Positions 51,079 to 59,713 of a stretch of DNA of 64,000 nucleotides are shown here, one piece after another. Both the position numbers and the translations under genes were made by a program. The DNA comes from JAIOSF01 sp047159865. Lineage in GTDB: Bacteria > Campylobacterota > Campylobacteria > Campylobacterales > Arcobacteraceae. The notes under the pieces were generated by a model that searched no databases, was not told the origin of the DNA, and saw only the letters and a program-made list of their open reading frames with translations. The DNA is taken from NCBI RefSeq assembly GCF_047159865.1, contig NZ_AP038804.1:620001-684000 (forward strand), read 5' to 3'. Within the stretch, counting starts at the first letter, position 1. The number at the start of each line of letters is the position of its first letter.

Positions 51079-51480
51079 ATGTTACAAAAAGTTTTTCTTA
51101 TATTATTACTAGGAAATATAATGTTAGCAGATTTTACAACACTTAGTACATCAGCTGTACAAGAAGAGATAAAAAAAGGCACTGTTCTTATTGATATAAG
51201 AAGAGAAGATGAGTGGAGTCATTATGGAATCATAGAAGGAAGTCACAAAATAACTTTTTTCGATAACTATGGGAAATATGATATCAATAAATGGATGGAG
51301 CAATTTGTAAAAATTGTAAAAACAAAAAAACAAAAATTTATCTTAGTATGTGCACATGCAAATAGAACAAAAATTGTTGGTAATTTCTTAAAAAATGAAT
51401 TAAAATATGAAAATGTTTTTGAACTAGATGGTGGTATAAACTACGGTTGGATTGACAAAGGGCTTAGTACAGTAAAGTAA
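51079..51480 (+). CDS. Secreted rhodanese-like protein
   Basis: 133 residues: signal peptide (MLQKVFLILLLGNIMLADF) then a single rhodanese domain with GTVLIDIRREDEWSHYGIIEGSHKI and the active loop Cys91-A-H-A-N-R96-T97. The CxxxxR[T/S] loop is intact, so sulfur transfer is possible. Periplasmic location may link it to the sulfide-oxidising capacity suggested at 34.2 kb. Confidence 0.85.
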   Translation: MLQKVFLILLLGNIMLADFTTLSTSAVQEEIKKGTVLIDIRREDEWSHYGIIEGSHKITFFDNYGKYDINKWMEQFVKIVKTKKQKFILVCAHANRTKIVGNFLKNELKYENVFELDGGINYGWIDKGLSTVK

Positions 51481-51498
51481 AATTATATTTACTTTACT
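51471..51498. terminator. Convergent hairpin between rhodanese and rsmE
   Basis: A perfect 11-bp stem AGTAAAGTAAA / TTTACTTTACT with a 6-base loop overlapping the rhodanese 3-prime end. Confidence 0.5.
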
Positions 51499-51507
51499 CT
51501 TTTCAAT

Positions 51508-52179
51508 CTAAACAGATATTTTTGAAGCAAGAGTAATCACCCCTGTTTCACTTCTAAGTATCAAGCTTGAATCGATACCCACTATTTTTTGTTTTTCTAC
51601 TAAAGTGATCTCTTCATCTGAAAATCCACCCTCACAACCAATTACAATAGTCCTAATATCACTTTTAACATCATCTACTAAATTCTTTGAAAAATTAAAC
51701 ATATAACTCTCTTTATTTTCAGATAAAAAAGTTTTTAATGAGTCAGATTCTTCAAGTGCGATGATGCTACTTCTTCCTGACTGTTGACTTGAATTAATAA
51801 GTAATTTTTCCAATTTCTCATAATTTATAGTGTATTTTTTTTGTGAAAACTCACAATTTATAAAAGTAATTTTTGTCACCCCTAGTTCATTCAAACTAGC
51901 AATAACTTTTTCTATAGATTTAGGTTCAATTTTACACCAACCAATATGAAGCTCTTTTTGAGGTTCTACAATTTTTTCTTCACTTCCTTGTAGAGATAAA
52001 ATTGTTTTCCTTCTGTTTATACTTTGTACTCGATAACGATAAATATTTTTGTCTTTTAGATTTCTAAAATACAAATCTTCATCTATATTATGTCGTCTAA
52101 CTTTAAATAAATATTTATGCAACTCTGCTTCTATTTCAATTGTTTCAGTCGATGAATCTTTATGATAAGTGTATTGCAT
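51508..52179 (-). CDS. rsmE: 16S rRNA (uracil(1498)-N3)-methyltransferase
   Basis: 223 residues. SPOUT fold: IEKVIASLNELGVTKITFINCE, SGRSSIIALEE-like and the knot SAM loop IVIGCEGGFSDEEI, plus SLILRSETGVI near the C-terminus. Methylates N3 of U1498 in 16S rRNA. Confidence 0.93.
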   Translation of the reverse strand: MQYTYHKDSSTETIEIEAELHKYLFKVRRHNIDEDLYFRNLKDKNIYRYRVQSINRRKTILSLQGSEEKIVEPQKELHIGWCKIEPKSIEKVIASLNELGVTKITFINCEFSQKKYTINYEKLEKLLINSSQQSGRSSIIALEESDSLKTFLSENKESYMFNFSKNLVDDVKSDIRTIVIGCEGGFSDEEITLVEKQKIVGIDSSLILRSETGVITLASKISV

Positions 52180-52187
52180 AATTTAAC

Positions 52188-52592
52188 TTAAAATATTTTT
52201 GATATCACATAAGTGAATACAACAGCACTAATCTCCATCATATAAATTTTCTTTGCAAATACTCTAAACTCTTGTTGTTTTTCAATCTCAGCAACTTTAA
52301 TCACTCTCATTTTTTTATATCTTTTAATTTCTAAAACCATAATAAATATAGTTGTTGCCAACATAAGTATAACAGTTGGACTCAAATCACGAGAAAAGGC
52401 TGCTACTATTCCACCTGTATATGCAACAACTGCATTCATAGAATGGTAAATTGGTGTCATTAACTTCAACCTTTTTACTATCGTAAAATAATCCTCAACT
52501 TTCATAACTGTAAATAAATTGTTTATCATGATCAAAACTAATATTACTATAGCATAGACATGCCAAGTAACTGATGTTCCTACTAATTCCAT
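52188..52592 (-). CDS. Hypothetical four-helix membrane protein
   Basis: 134 residues with about four hydrophobic segments (YAIVILVLIMINNLFTVM, MNAVVAYTGGIVAAF, VILMLATTIFIMVLEI, MEISAVVFTYVISKIF). It sits eight bases upstream of rsmE on the same strand and would be co-transcribed. No named family recognised; conserved hypothetical. Confidence 0.7.
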   Translation of the reverse strand: MELVGTSVTWHVYAIVILVLIMINNLFTVMKVEDYFTIVKRLKLMTPIYHSMNAVVAYTGGIVAAFSRDLSPTVILMLATTIFIMVLEIKRYKKMRVIKVAEIEKQQEFRVFAKKIYMMEISAVVFTYVISKIF

Positions 52593-52654
52593 ATATAATA
52601 TTCCTCTTTAATATTTTTTGGTATTATATCATATAAAAATTAAGGGGTAATATT

Positions 52655-53872
52655 ATGAGTATATGTATCAAAGAAGCATTACGAATTATAAGTCAAAGCA
52701 TCAGTAAAGTTTCTTGTGAGATTATTCCTATTGAAAACATTCAAGACAGAATTTTAGCTGAAGATATTTATGCAAAATTATCTCTTCCTACCTTTAATAA
52801 CTCAGCAATGGATGGTTATGCTGTGCATACTAAAGATTCGAATAAGAAAATAAAAGTAATCGATACCATTTTTGCAGGAAGTGAAAAACAGACACTGTTT
52901 GAAGAGGGAGAATGTGTTAAAATAATGACAGGAGCTAGAGTACCAAACTCTACACAAGCTATAATTCCTCAAGAGTTAGTAACCGTTATCGATGAATCTA
53001 CAATTCTTTTACCTGAAAAAATCACAAAAAATCAACATATAAGATTTACTGGCGAAGATATAGAAAAAGGATCAAAACTCCTCAGCCAAGGTGATGACTT
53101 AAATTTTGCATCTGTAACTATATTGGCTTCTCAGGGTATTACACATGTAAAAGTATTTAGAAAACCAAAAATCTCTGTTTTTACAAGTGGAGAAGAGTTA
53201 AAACTTCATTATGAAAAAATAGAAGAATACCAAATCTATAATTCTAATACTCCTACTTTATTAGCTAGAACTCAAGAACTAGGTGCTGATGTAACTTTTG
53301 TGGGGATGGCAAAAGATAATATTGAATCTTTAAAAGATGTTATATCAAACTCTTTATACGCTGACTTTATTATCACTAGCGGTGGTATTAGTGTAGGAGA
53401 TGCTGATTTTACAAAAGAAGCGTTTGATTCTTTTGATATGGAAACTTTATTTGATGGAATTACAATCAAACCAGGTAAGCCAACAGTTTTTGGAAAAATT
53501 GGAAATACTTATGTCTTAAATCTTCCAGGAAATCCACTTGCAGCAGCACTCATATTTGAAGTATTTGGAAAAATAATAATGCAAAAACTTTCAGGAAGCA
53601 AAAATATCTACCATAATACTTTATTAGCAAAAATGGGTGAAAAGCTTGACAATAAAAAAGGTAGAACAACTATTATACCTGGATTCTTCGATGGAGAATT
53701 TTTTACAGCTTCCCAAAAACGAGCAGCAGGAATGGTTGGTGTATTACATAAATGTAATGCCATTATGGTTTTAAATAAACAAAATGAGGTATTAGAAAAA
53801 AATGCCATCGTAAAAATTCTTCCTATTAGCTGGAAGTTTTTTACAGATCAAGAAAAAGATTATTTCAATTAA
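52655..53872 (+). CDS. moeA: Molybdopterin molybdenumtransferase
   Basis: 405 residues with domain order of MoeA: the N-terminal NSAMDGYAVHTKDS, IMTGARVPNSTQAIIPQE, DFAGEDIEKG-like (FTGEDIEKGSKLL), central MoCF domain ITSGGISVGDADFTKE and the LNLPGNPLAAALIFEVF segment, then the C-terminal beta domain. It inserts molybdate into molybdopterin-AMP. Together with mobA (33.6 kb) it implies a molybdoenzyme capacity. Confidence 0.93.
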   Translation: MSICIKEALRIISQSISKVSCEIIPIENIQDRILAEDIYAKLSLPTFNNSAMDGYAVHTKDSNKKIKVIDTIFAGSEKQTLFEEGECVKIMTGARVPNSTQAIIPQELVTVIDESTILLPEKITKNQHIRFTGEDIEKGSKLLSQGDDLNFASVTILASQGITHVKVFRKPKISVFTSGEELKLHYEKIEEYQIYNSNTPTLLARTQELGADVTFVGMAKDNIESLKDVISNSLYADFIITSGGISVGDADFTKEAFDSFDMETLFDGITIKPGKPTVFGKIGNTYVLNLPGNPLAAALIFEVFGKIIMQKLSGSKNIYHNTLLAKMGEKLDNKKGRTTIIPGFFDGEFFTASQKRAAGMVGVLHKCNAIMVLNKQNEVLEKNAIVKILPISWKFFTDQEKDYFN

Positions 53873-53888
53873 AAGGTTATAAATATAT

Positions 53889-54551
53889 ATGAAAAAAGCA
53901 GTATGTATATTAAGTGGTGGGATGGATTCAACTCTATCTTCATACATTGCAAAAAATAGTGGCTATGAAATCATAGCAGTTCATTTTAATTATGGGCAAA
54001 GAACAGAACACAAAGAGTTAGAAGCATTTAGAAACATATCAAGAGAACTAAATGTTGAAGAAAAATACGAGATAAATATCCCATTTTTTACTCAAATAGG
54101 AGCATCAGCATTAACAGATAAAAGTATCGATATCCCCATTGGTGGAGTTGAAGAAGGTGTACCTGTAACATATGTGCCATTTAGAAATGGAATCTTTTTA
54201 AGTATCGCAACCGCAATTGCAGAAAAACATGGAGCTGAAGCTTTATATATAGGTGTAGTACAAGAAGATAGTAGTGGATATCCAGACTGTTCAGATACTT
54301 TTATAGATAAGATGTCTTCTGCTATGAATCAGGGAACAAAAGAGGAAACAAAACTCGAAATCATCACACCTTTGGTACATATGTCAAAAGCTCAAATCGT
54401 GACAAAAGCAATAGAACTATATGTTCCTTTAGAACATACATGGAGTTGTTATGCAAATGAAGATAAAGCTTGTGGAGTTTGTGATAGTTGTAGACTAAGA
54501 CTTAATGGTTTTAAACTAGCAGGAATACCAGATAGAATAGAGTATATTTAA
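53889..54551 (+). CDS. queC: 7-cyano-7-deazaguanine synthase
   Basis: 220 residues. PP-loop LSGGMDST (8-15), VHFNYGQRTEHKEL, PFRNGIFLSIA, and the zinc-binding C-terminus with WSCYANEDKACGVCDSCRLR (four Cys). It forms preQ0 in queuosine synthesis; FolE (26.4 kb) supplies the pathway start. It follows moeA by 16 bases. Confidence 0.94.
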   Translation: MKKAVCILSGGMDSTLSSYIAKNSGYEIIAVHFNYGQRTEHKELEAFRNISRELNVEEKYEINIPFFTQIGASALTDKSIDIPIGGVEEGVPVTYVPFRNGIFLSIATAIAEKHGAEALYIGVVQEDSSGYPDCSDTFIDKMSSAMNQGTKEETKLEIITPLVHMSKAQIVTKAIELYVPLEHTWSCYANEDKACGVCDSCRLRLNGFKLAGIPDRIEYI

Positions 54552-54559
54552 AAATCGAG

Positions 54560-54585
54560 ATACAAACGAAATTAATCGTTTGTAT
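54560..54585. terminator. Convergent hairpin overlapping upp 3-prime end
   Basis: A perfect 10-bp stem ATACAAACGA / TCGTTTGTAT with a 6-base loop between queC and the convergent upp. Confidence 0.55.
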
Positions 54586-55195
54586 TAAATGCTCTATCAC
54601 CAGCGTCACCAAGACCTGGTCTAATATAATTATTTTCATCTAATCTCTCATCAACTTGTGCAACAAAAATATCTACATCGGGATGTGCTTCTTGTACATT
54701 TTTAATTCCCTCAGGAGCAGCTACAAGGTTTAAAGAGATAATTCTTTTAGCACCTTTTCCTTTTAAATAATCAATCCCATCAATTAATGATCCACCAGTA
54801 GCGATCATAGGGTCAAGTAAAAATACTGTTTTATCTTCGATATTTGGAATATTTTCATAGAAAAGTTTTGATTCTGCTGTTTCTTCATCTCTTTTCATCG
54901 CTAAAAATCCACTCTTTGCATAAGGAAGAGTTCTAAGGATTCCTGTAAGCATTGGTTCCCCTGCTCTTAAAATAGGTACTAAAACTAATTTTTGAACCTC
55001 AAGCATTTGAACATCAAGAGAACCTTGCCATGTTTTTACTGTTTGTGTAACTGTTGGGAAATTACACAGTGCTTCAGAAACCATGATTCTTGATATCTCT
55101 TCTATGGTAAGTCTAAATTCATTTGATGATGTATGAACATCTCTTAGTCTGTTGATTAAATGTTTTACTACTACATTTGTACTTTCTTTATACAT
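54572..55195 (-). CDS. upp: Uracil phosphoribosyltransferase
   Basis: 207 residues. The start MYKESTNVVVKHLINRLRD, VPILRAGEPMLTGILRTLP, and the PRPP loop LLDPMIATGGSLIDGIDYL (with acidic Asp pair region), with VDERLDENNYIRPGLGDAGDR at the C-terminus. It salvages uracil to UMP. The ATG at 55195 is chosen over an upstream extension. Divergent from uraA, forming a uracil salvage pair. Confidence 0.95.
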   Translation of the reverse strand: MYKESTNVVVKHLINRLRDVHTSSNEFRLTIEEISRIMVSEALCNFPTVTQTVKTWQGSLDVQMLEVQKLVLVPILRAGEPMLTGILRTLPYAKSGFLAMKRDEETAESKLFYENIPNIEDKTVFLLDPMIATGGSLIDGIDYLKGKGAKRIISLNLVAAPEGIKNVQEAHPDVDIFVAQVDERLDENNYIRPGLGDAGDRAFNTND

Positions 55196-55282
55196 ATTAT
55201 TTTGTCCTAAAATTTTTTTGTATTGTACCACAATTTACCAAGTTTTTTACATAGCTTTGGTACTATATGCAAAAGGTTAAAA

Positions 55283-56527
55283 ATGGATAAAACACAATAT
55301 AATTTTAGAATTAAAGATTCTATCGTAGGCTTACAATTTTTATTTGTAGCATTTGGAGCACTTGTATTGGTGCCTATTTTAACAGGACTCAATCCTAGTG
55401 TTGCATTATTTACAGCTGGAGTTGGGACACTTGCTTTTCAGATTATAAATAAAGAAGCAATTCCCCCTATTTTTTTAGCATCTTCTTTTGCTTTTATTGC
55501 ACCTATCTCATATGGAGTAACACAATGGGGAGTTGCTGCAACAATGTCTGGACTTGTTGCAGCTGGTTTATTTTATATCATTTTGAGTTTTATTATTCGA
55601 GTAAAAGGAACTGATTTTTTGCATAGACTACTTCCTGCTGTTGTAGTAGGACCTGTAATTATATCTATAGGTTTGATTTTAGCACCAGTTGCTGTTAATA
55701 TGGCTATGGGTAAAACTGGCGATGGTGCAGTTCAATTGGTACCATTAGATCAAGCTCTCATTATCTCAATGATTGCTTTAACTATAACGGTATTTACTTC
55801 ACTACTAGGCAAAGGTATTTTTAAACTTATCCCTATTTTATTTGGTATTGTTGGTGGATATAGTGTTGCATTATTTTTTGGTGTTGTTGATTTTACTAGT
55901 ATGGAAAAAGCAGCTTGGTTTGCTATTCCTGACTTTGTAGCTCCTGTTTTCCATTGGGAAGCTATTATATTTATTTTACCTATAGCAATTGCTCCTGCTA
56001 TTGAACATATAGGAGATATGTTAGCTATTTCTAATGTAACAAAAAAAGATTATCTTAAAAAGCCAGGGCTGAAAAATACTCTTTTAGGTGATGGAATAGC
56101 TACTTCTATTGCTTCATTTTTAGGTGGACCTCCAAATACTACTTACTCTGAAGTAACAGGCGCTGTGTCTATTACAAAAGCTTTCAATCCTGCTATCATG
56201 ACATGGGCTGCAATTTTTGCAATCATATTAGCATTTGTAGGTAAAATCGGTGGCTTTTTATCTACTATTCCAGTGCCTGTTATGGGTGGAATTATGTTAC
56301 TACTATTTGGAATCATCGCTTCAGTTGGTATGTCTACACTTATCAAAGAAAAAGTTGATCTTTCTTGTACTAGAAATATGGTAATAGTATCTGTTATTTT
56401 AGTATTTGCAATTGGTGGTATGACTTTTAACTTTGGAGCAGTATCTTTTTCTGGTATTGGTCTTGGTGCTATTATGGGGATTTTTCTAAATCTTATCTTG
56501 CCACAGCCAAGAAAAGAAGTAGAATAA
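55283..56527 (+). CDS. uraA: Uracil permease, NCS2 family
   Basis: 414 residues and about 14 hydrophobic segments. NCS2 signature motifs: the N-terminal LQFLFVAFGALVLVPILTGL, then PIAIAPAIEHIGDMLAIS (conserved acidic binding-site helix) and GGPPNTTYSEVTGAVSITKAFNP (NxTx substrate loop). It imports uracil with protons. Adjacent divergent upp supports the substrate. AAAAGG six bases before the ATG. Confidence 0.93.
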   Translation: MDKTQYNFRIKDSIVGLQFLFVAFGALVLVPILTGLNPSVALFTAGVGTLAFQIINKEAIPPIFLASSFAFIAPISYGVTQWGVAATMSGLVAAGLFYIILSFIIRVKGTDFLHRLLPAVVVGPVIISIGLILAPVAVNMAMGKTGDGAVQLVPLDQALIISMIALTITVFTSLLGKGIFKLIPILFGIVGGYSVALFFGVVDFTSMEKAAWFAIPDFVAPVFHWEAIIFILPIAIAPAIEHIGDMLAISNVTKKDYLKKPGLKNTLLGDGIATSIASFLGGPPNTTYSEVTGAVSITKAFNPAIMTWAAIFAIILAFVGKIGGFLSTIPVPVMGGIMLLLFGIIASVGMSTLIKEKVDLSCTRNMVIVSVILVFAIGGMTFNFGAVSFSGIGLGAIMGIFLNLILPQPRKEVE

Positions 56528-56532
56528 ATAAC

Positions 56533-56558
56533 AAGATACCTAAACTTTTAGGTATCTT
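56533..56558. terminator. Convergent hairpin after uraA
   Basis: A perfect 12-bp stem AAGATACCTAAA / TTTAGGTATCTT with a CT core, overlapping the bioF 3-prime end. Confidence 0.6.
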
Positions 56559-57634
56559 AACACTTCTTTTAAATCTTTCTTTTTTATATCTAACTTTATA
56601 ATCAATCGAATAATTGCTTTTTGTACTGTTGGTTGACGAATAGCCCCAACTAAATAGCCTTTGGATATGAGATTTTCTTGGATCTGCATCACTTTTATGT
56701 TATCTGCTATTTCAATAGGAACGATTAACGATTTTGGATCAATGTGTAAATATTTTTTTACTATATTTTGATTTCCTTGTATTTTTTTTCTAATCTTTTT
56801 TTTATTTTTTTGCAAATACTTTAAATTTGTTAAAGCTAAAGCGATATCAAACAATGATGGTGCAGTACCATAAATAATAGGTTTTGCCCTATTTTCTAAA
56901 AAAGAGATGATACTATCAGAAGCCAAAATATAAGCCCCATAACTTGCATAGGCTTTACCTAGTGTTCCCATTTTTATATGATTTTGTTGTGGTACTATAT
57001 CATGATAATCAAACCAACCTAAGAGGTTTTTCCCTATCACTCCTGAACTATGTGCTTCATCTACTAAAAGTATTGCATTGTTTTTAGTAGCAATATCATT
57101 GAACTCTTTTGGTGCAATATCTCCAGCCATTGAGTACACACCCTCTATAGCTATAATAATTCTATTTGGGATATACGATAATGCGCTTATCTTCCTTTTT
57201 AAATCTTCTGTATCATTGTGTTTAAAAATTATAACTTCACCTTGAACTAATTTTGTAGCTAACATACCACTTGCGTGATACTGTTCATCGATAAATAATA
57301 TATCTCTTTTTCGTATTAAACTCTCTATTAAAGATATATTAGCCAAAAAGCCACTTCCCACAACAATTCCGCTTTCAAATCTATTGAGTTTACAAAGTGT
57401 AGACTCAAATTCTTGATGTACTCTAGAATATCCATTGACAAGCATCGAAGCTTTTGGTGAAAAACACTGCTCTTTTTTGAGTTTTTTGTATGTTTTTTTT
57501 AAAAGTGATTTTTTTGTACTGAAACCTAAATAATCATTTGATGCTAAATCAATGAGTTCTTTATCAAATAATTTCCGTTTTCGGAATCTATTTGATTTTT
57601 TTATAATTTTTAATTCTTTTTCATAATAATTCAT
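56540..57634 (-). CDS. bioF: 8-amino-7-oxononanoate synthase
   Basis: 364 residues of the alpha-oxoamine synthase family. LASNDYLGFSTKKS, SGFLANISLIESLI, DEQYHASG (His), LLVDEAHSSGVIG (DEAH with Asp for PLP), and MGTLGKAYASYGAYI with the PLP lysine. It condenses pimeloyl-ACP or -CoA with alanine in biotin synthesis. Other biotin genes are outside this window. Confidence 0.9.
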   Translation of the reverse strand: MNYYEKELKIIKKSNRFRKRKLFDKELIDLASNDYLGFSTKKSLLKKTYKKLKKEQCFSPKASMLVNGYSRVHQEFESTLCKLNRFESGIVVGSGFLANISLIESLIRKRDILFIDEQYHASGMLATKLVQGEVIIFKHNDTEDLKRKISALSYIPNRIIIAIEGVYSMAGDIAPKEFNDIATKNNAILLVDEAHSSGVIGKNLLGWFDYHDIVPQQNHIKMGTLGKAYASYGAYILASDSIISFLENRAKPIIYGTAPSLFDIALALTNLKYLQKNKKKIRKKIQGNQNIVKKYLHIDPKSLIVPIEIADNIKVMQIQENLISKGYLVGAIRQPTVQKAIIRLIIKLDIKKKDLKEVLRYLKV

Positions 57635-57680
57635 ACTAGAATTTTATCCTAGTTGTGATTATAATGACTTTGATTTAACC

Positions 57681-58244
57681 TTAAAATTTAGGAGATATTG
57701 ACTGAAACAAAGAACCATCACATAGATACTTTTTTTGAGTTTTAGAATGTGTAACTTGTATATTTAAAATAGCAGAACTATTTATATAGTTTTGATCCAC
57801 AGATATACTAAAATTTGTAGTGTTAGTGTCATCTTTTATTTTACCAAAAATTGGTAGATATTTGACATAATCATTTTCATTATTGATAATTTCATTTGTA
57901 GTGAGCTGAATATTGTAATTTATTGTTTCATCATAAGTGTTAAATATTACAATTGTTTTTTGACTTTCCGTTTTAATATCTTCTTCGATTATTTGTTCAT
58001 CAGGCATAACATCGTTTTGTGATATTGGCTTAGTTTCTATAACTGGATCTGTATATATTATCTCTTCATATTCTCTTTCATGATTTATCTTTTCTGGTTT
58101 TACATGTTTAACTATTTCGATTACTATATTATCTTGTACGGGTTCTTCTTTTGAAGAAATAATGGAGACGATAACAGTAACTATGAGTAAAAGGAAGAGA
58201 AAAACTTTTCGATAACTATCTTTTTCTAAAAATGCGATGTACAT
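57681..58244 (-). CDS. Hypothetical membrane-anchored protein
   Basis: 187 residues. One N-terminal helix (KVFLFLLLIVTVIVSIISS, about 13-31) then a Glu/Ile/Thr/Pro-rich stalk (VIETKPISQNDVMPDEQIIEEDIKTESQ) and a beta-like C-terminal domain (TNFSISVDQNYINSSAILNIQV) with one late Cys. Likely an inner-membrane protein with an exposed domain. It is 11 bases after the first paralogue and probably in its operon. No family recognised. Confidence 0.6.
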   Translation of the reverse strand: MYIAFLEKDSYRKVFLFLLLIVTVIVSIISSKEEPVQDNIVIEIVKHVKPEKINHEREYEEIIYTDPVIETKPISQNDVMPDEQIIEEDIKTESQKTIVIFNTYDETINYNIQLTTNEIINNENDYVKYLPIFGKIKDDTNTTNFSISVDQNYINSSAILNIQVTHSKTQKKYLCDGSLFQSISPKF

Positions 58245-58255
58245 AAATATTCTTT

Positions 58256-59050
58256 TTAGTATTCTCTATATTCCATATTAAAATATGGATTGTTATTATT
58301 TACTGTAGTATTTTTATTTCTCTCTTCTATTTCTTTATAGTTATCTTCTATACTTTTATAAAGAGTTTGTAGCTTTATAGAATATTCTTTTAGGTCAGGG
58401 TGTATATCAGGCTTATCTATATAATTGTTTAACATAGTAAAAACTTTTTCAAAAAATACTTGACCATTCATTTTTGGTCTTTCTTCTCCTAAGATTAAAG
58501 AAACATCTGATCTTGCACCAGCTATTCTAGATACTTGCATTTTTTCATTTCCAAGCATTTGGGTAAAGTTCATTTGCATTTCTGTCCGTAAAGTATCTCT
58601 GTCTTCTTCACTTAAATTAGGGTCTCTCAGAGTCGTAGCATACGCTTCATTAAACACTTCATCACTAGTATAATTTGAGGCGGAATGTATACTAAGTGCT
58701 TGTCCTATAATTAATGACGCAGGAATGTGCTTGTTATCTTCATCTGTGAATTTTCTATCAAAAACAAAATTTAAGAATTCCTTTGTTTCTTTAAAGTTTA
58801 AGTCTTTTATCTCATCCATAGTAATTTTATCATCAGATAAAATAGTCTCATATAATTTTTGTTTCTCTTCTGAAAAGCCTGCAAGTGCATCTTTACCTAG
58901 ATAATTTAAAAATTTACTCTCAAAAACTTTTTCTTCTTTTTCAGGTATTACTTCTTCCTTTGGAATCTCAAAAGTTTCATTTGCTTCTGTCTTTTTTTGG
59001 ACATTGTTTTGTGAAGTATATTGTGTACTTAGTGTCGATGATATTTCCAT
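58256..59050 (-). CDS. Hypothetical paralogue A of a duplicated gene
   Basis: 264 residues, MEISSTLSTQYTSQNNVQKK start behind AAAGGA. There is no signal peptide, a disordered Glu/Lys-rich N-terminal third (EIPKEEVIPEKEEKVFESKF), and a helical C-terminal part (LLYE-like acid helices, EEDRDTLRTEMQMNFTQML, LKEYSIKLQTLYKSIEDNYKEIEERN). It is identical to paralogue B at both ends but different in the middle (see findings). The Ser/Thr-rich N-terminus recalls flagellar-export or type-III substrates only in a general way; function unknown. Confidence 0.65.
   Translation of the reverse strand: MEISSTLSTQYTSQNNVQKKTEANETFEIPKEEVIPEKEEKVFESKFLNYLGKDALAGFSEEKQKLYETILSDDKITMDEIKDLNFKETKEFLNFVFDRKFTDEDNKHIPASLIIGQALSIHSASNYTSDEVFNEAYATTLRDPNLSEEDRDTLRTEMQMNFTQMLGNEKMQVSRIAGARSDVSLILGEERPKMNGQVFFEKVFTMLNNYIDKPDIHPDLKEYSIKLQTLYKSIEDNYKEIEERNKNTTVNNNNPYFNMEYREY
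58262..58427 (-). repeat. 166-base exact direct repeat, copy 1 (paralogue A)
   Basis: Identical base by base to 59720-59885, same orientation, coding for the C-terminal 55 residues or so. The first difference is T at 58428 versus C at 59886. Confidence 0.95.
58856..58946 (-). repeat. 91-base exact direct repeat, copy 1 (paralogue A N-terminal part)
   Basis: Identical to 60314-60404. Together with the 166-base repeat it frames a clearly diverged middle segment, giving a mosaic. Confidence 0.9.
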
Positions 59051-59090
59051 AATGATAATCCTTTTTAATATATTAGCATAGATTAAGTTA

Positions 59091-59099
59091 GGGGGGGGG
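59091..59099 (+). repeat. Run of nine G (homopolymer) in the divergent promoter region
   Basis: A G9 tract in an AT-rich genome, between the divergent starts at 59050 (minus) and 59138 (plus). It stands immediately before TAAAAT (59100-59105), a -10-like box on the plus strand. Poly-G runs of this length are hotspots of slipped-strand length change in Campylobacter and Helicobacter. Confidence 0.85.
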
Positions 59100-59137
59100 T
59101 AAAATAATCTAACTTTCATACAAAAGGAGAAATTAAT

Positions 59138-59662
59138 ATGAAAAGACTATTGTTTATTGTTATTAGTTTAGGACTATTTTTAAGTACAGTAAATGCCGCT
59201 TGTGCAAAGTGGGAAGCCACAGGAGGTACAGCACCAGGTGATTACTGCTGGGAAATTTCCAAAATAGAAAAAACACTTAGACATAATGGAAACTATCATG
59301 ATGATGTTTATGAAGATCTTAGAGATAAAACTGAAACTCATTATGAATGGTTTGCAACTATTCCAAAAATGATGTCAGATGGAGAATATTACTATGGTAT
59401 TTATATATATTATGATGTATATGGTATACCCGGTCGTCAACCATCATTTATAACTTTTGATAAAGCAATGTCAACTGTACTTGTAGAACAAAGTACCATC
59501 CTCAGTCCTAGTGGAAATATTGTAAATGGTACTAGATACAAATACTTTATCGCTTATAAAAAAGCAAGTAAAGTAACTGGGATTAATGATGTCAATATAA
59601 AAGGTAAGCTTACTGTTTATAGTGACTCTTTTAATGTACTTAGAACAATGAAAATTAACTAA
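59138..59662 (+). CDS. Secreted protein of unknown function, phase-variation candidate
   Basis: 174 residues. A signal peptide (MKRLLFIVISLGLFLSTVNA) precedes a mature part rich in Tyr/Trp and Gly (YEWFATIPKMMSDGEYYYGIYIYYDVYGIPGRQ), with Cys22 and Cys37 possibly paired. The AAAGGAGAA ribosome site is clear. It lies between the two paralogues, oriented opposite to both, and its promoter region contains the G9 run. Surface or outer-membrane-associated function is only inferred. Confidence 0.65.
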   Translation: MKRLLFIVISLGLFLSTVNAACAKWEATGGTAPGDYCWEISKIEKTLRHNGNYHDDVYEDLRDKTETHYEWFATIPKMMSDGEYYYGIYIYYDVYGIPGRQPSFITFDKAMSTVLVEQSTILSPSGNIVNGTRYKYFIAYKKASKVTGINDVNIKGKLTVYSDSFNVLRTMKIN

Positions 59663-59713
59663 ATAGAAAATTTAAGAGATGTATTATCTCTTGAATTTTA
59701 AAAAAGTATTTTT

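Noticed and set aside
59050..59119. Upstream start for paralogue A that would read through the G9 tract as Pro-Pro-Pro
   Set aside because: The inner ATG at 59050 has a strong SD and paralogue B starts at the same point, so translational phase variation through the tract is less likely than promoter control, though not excluded.
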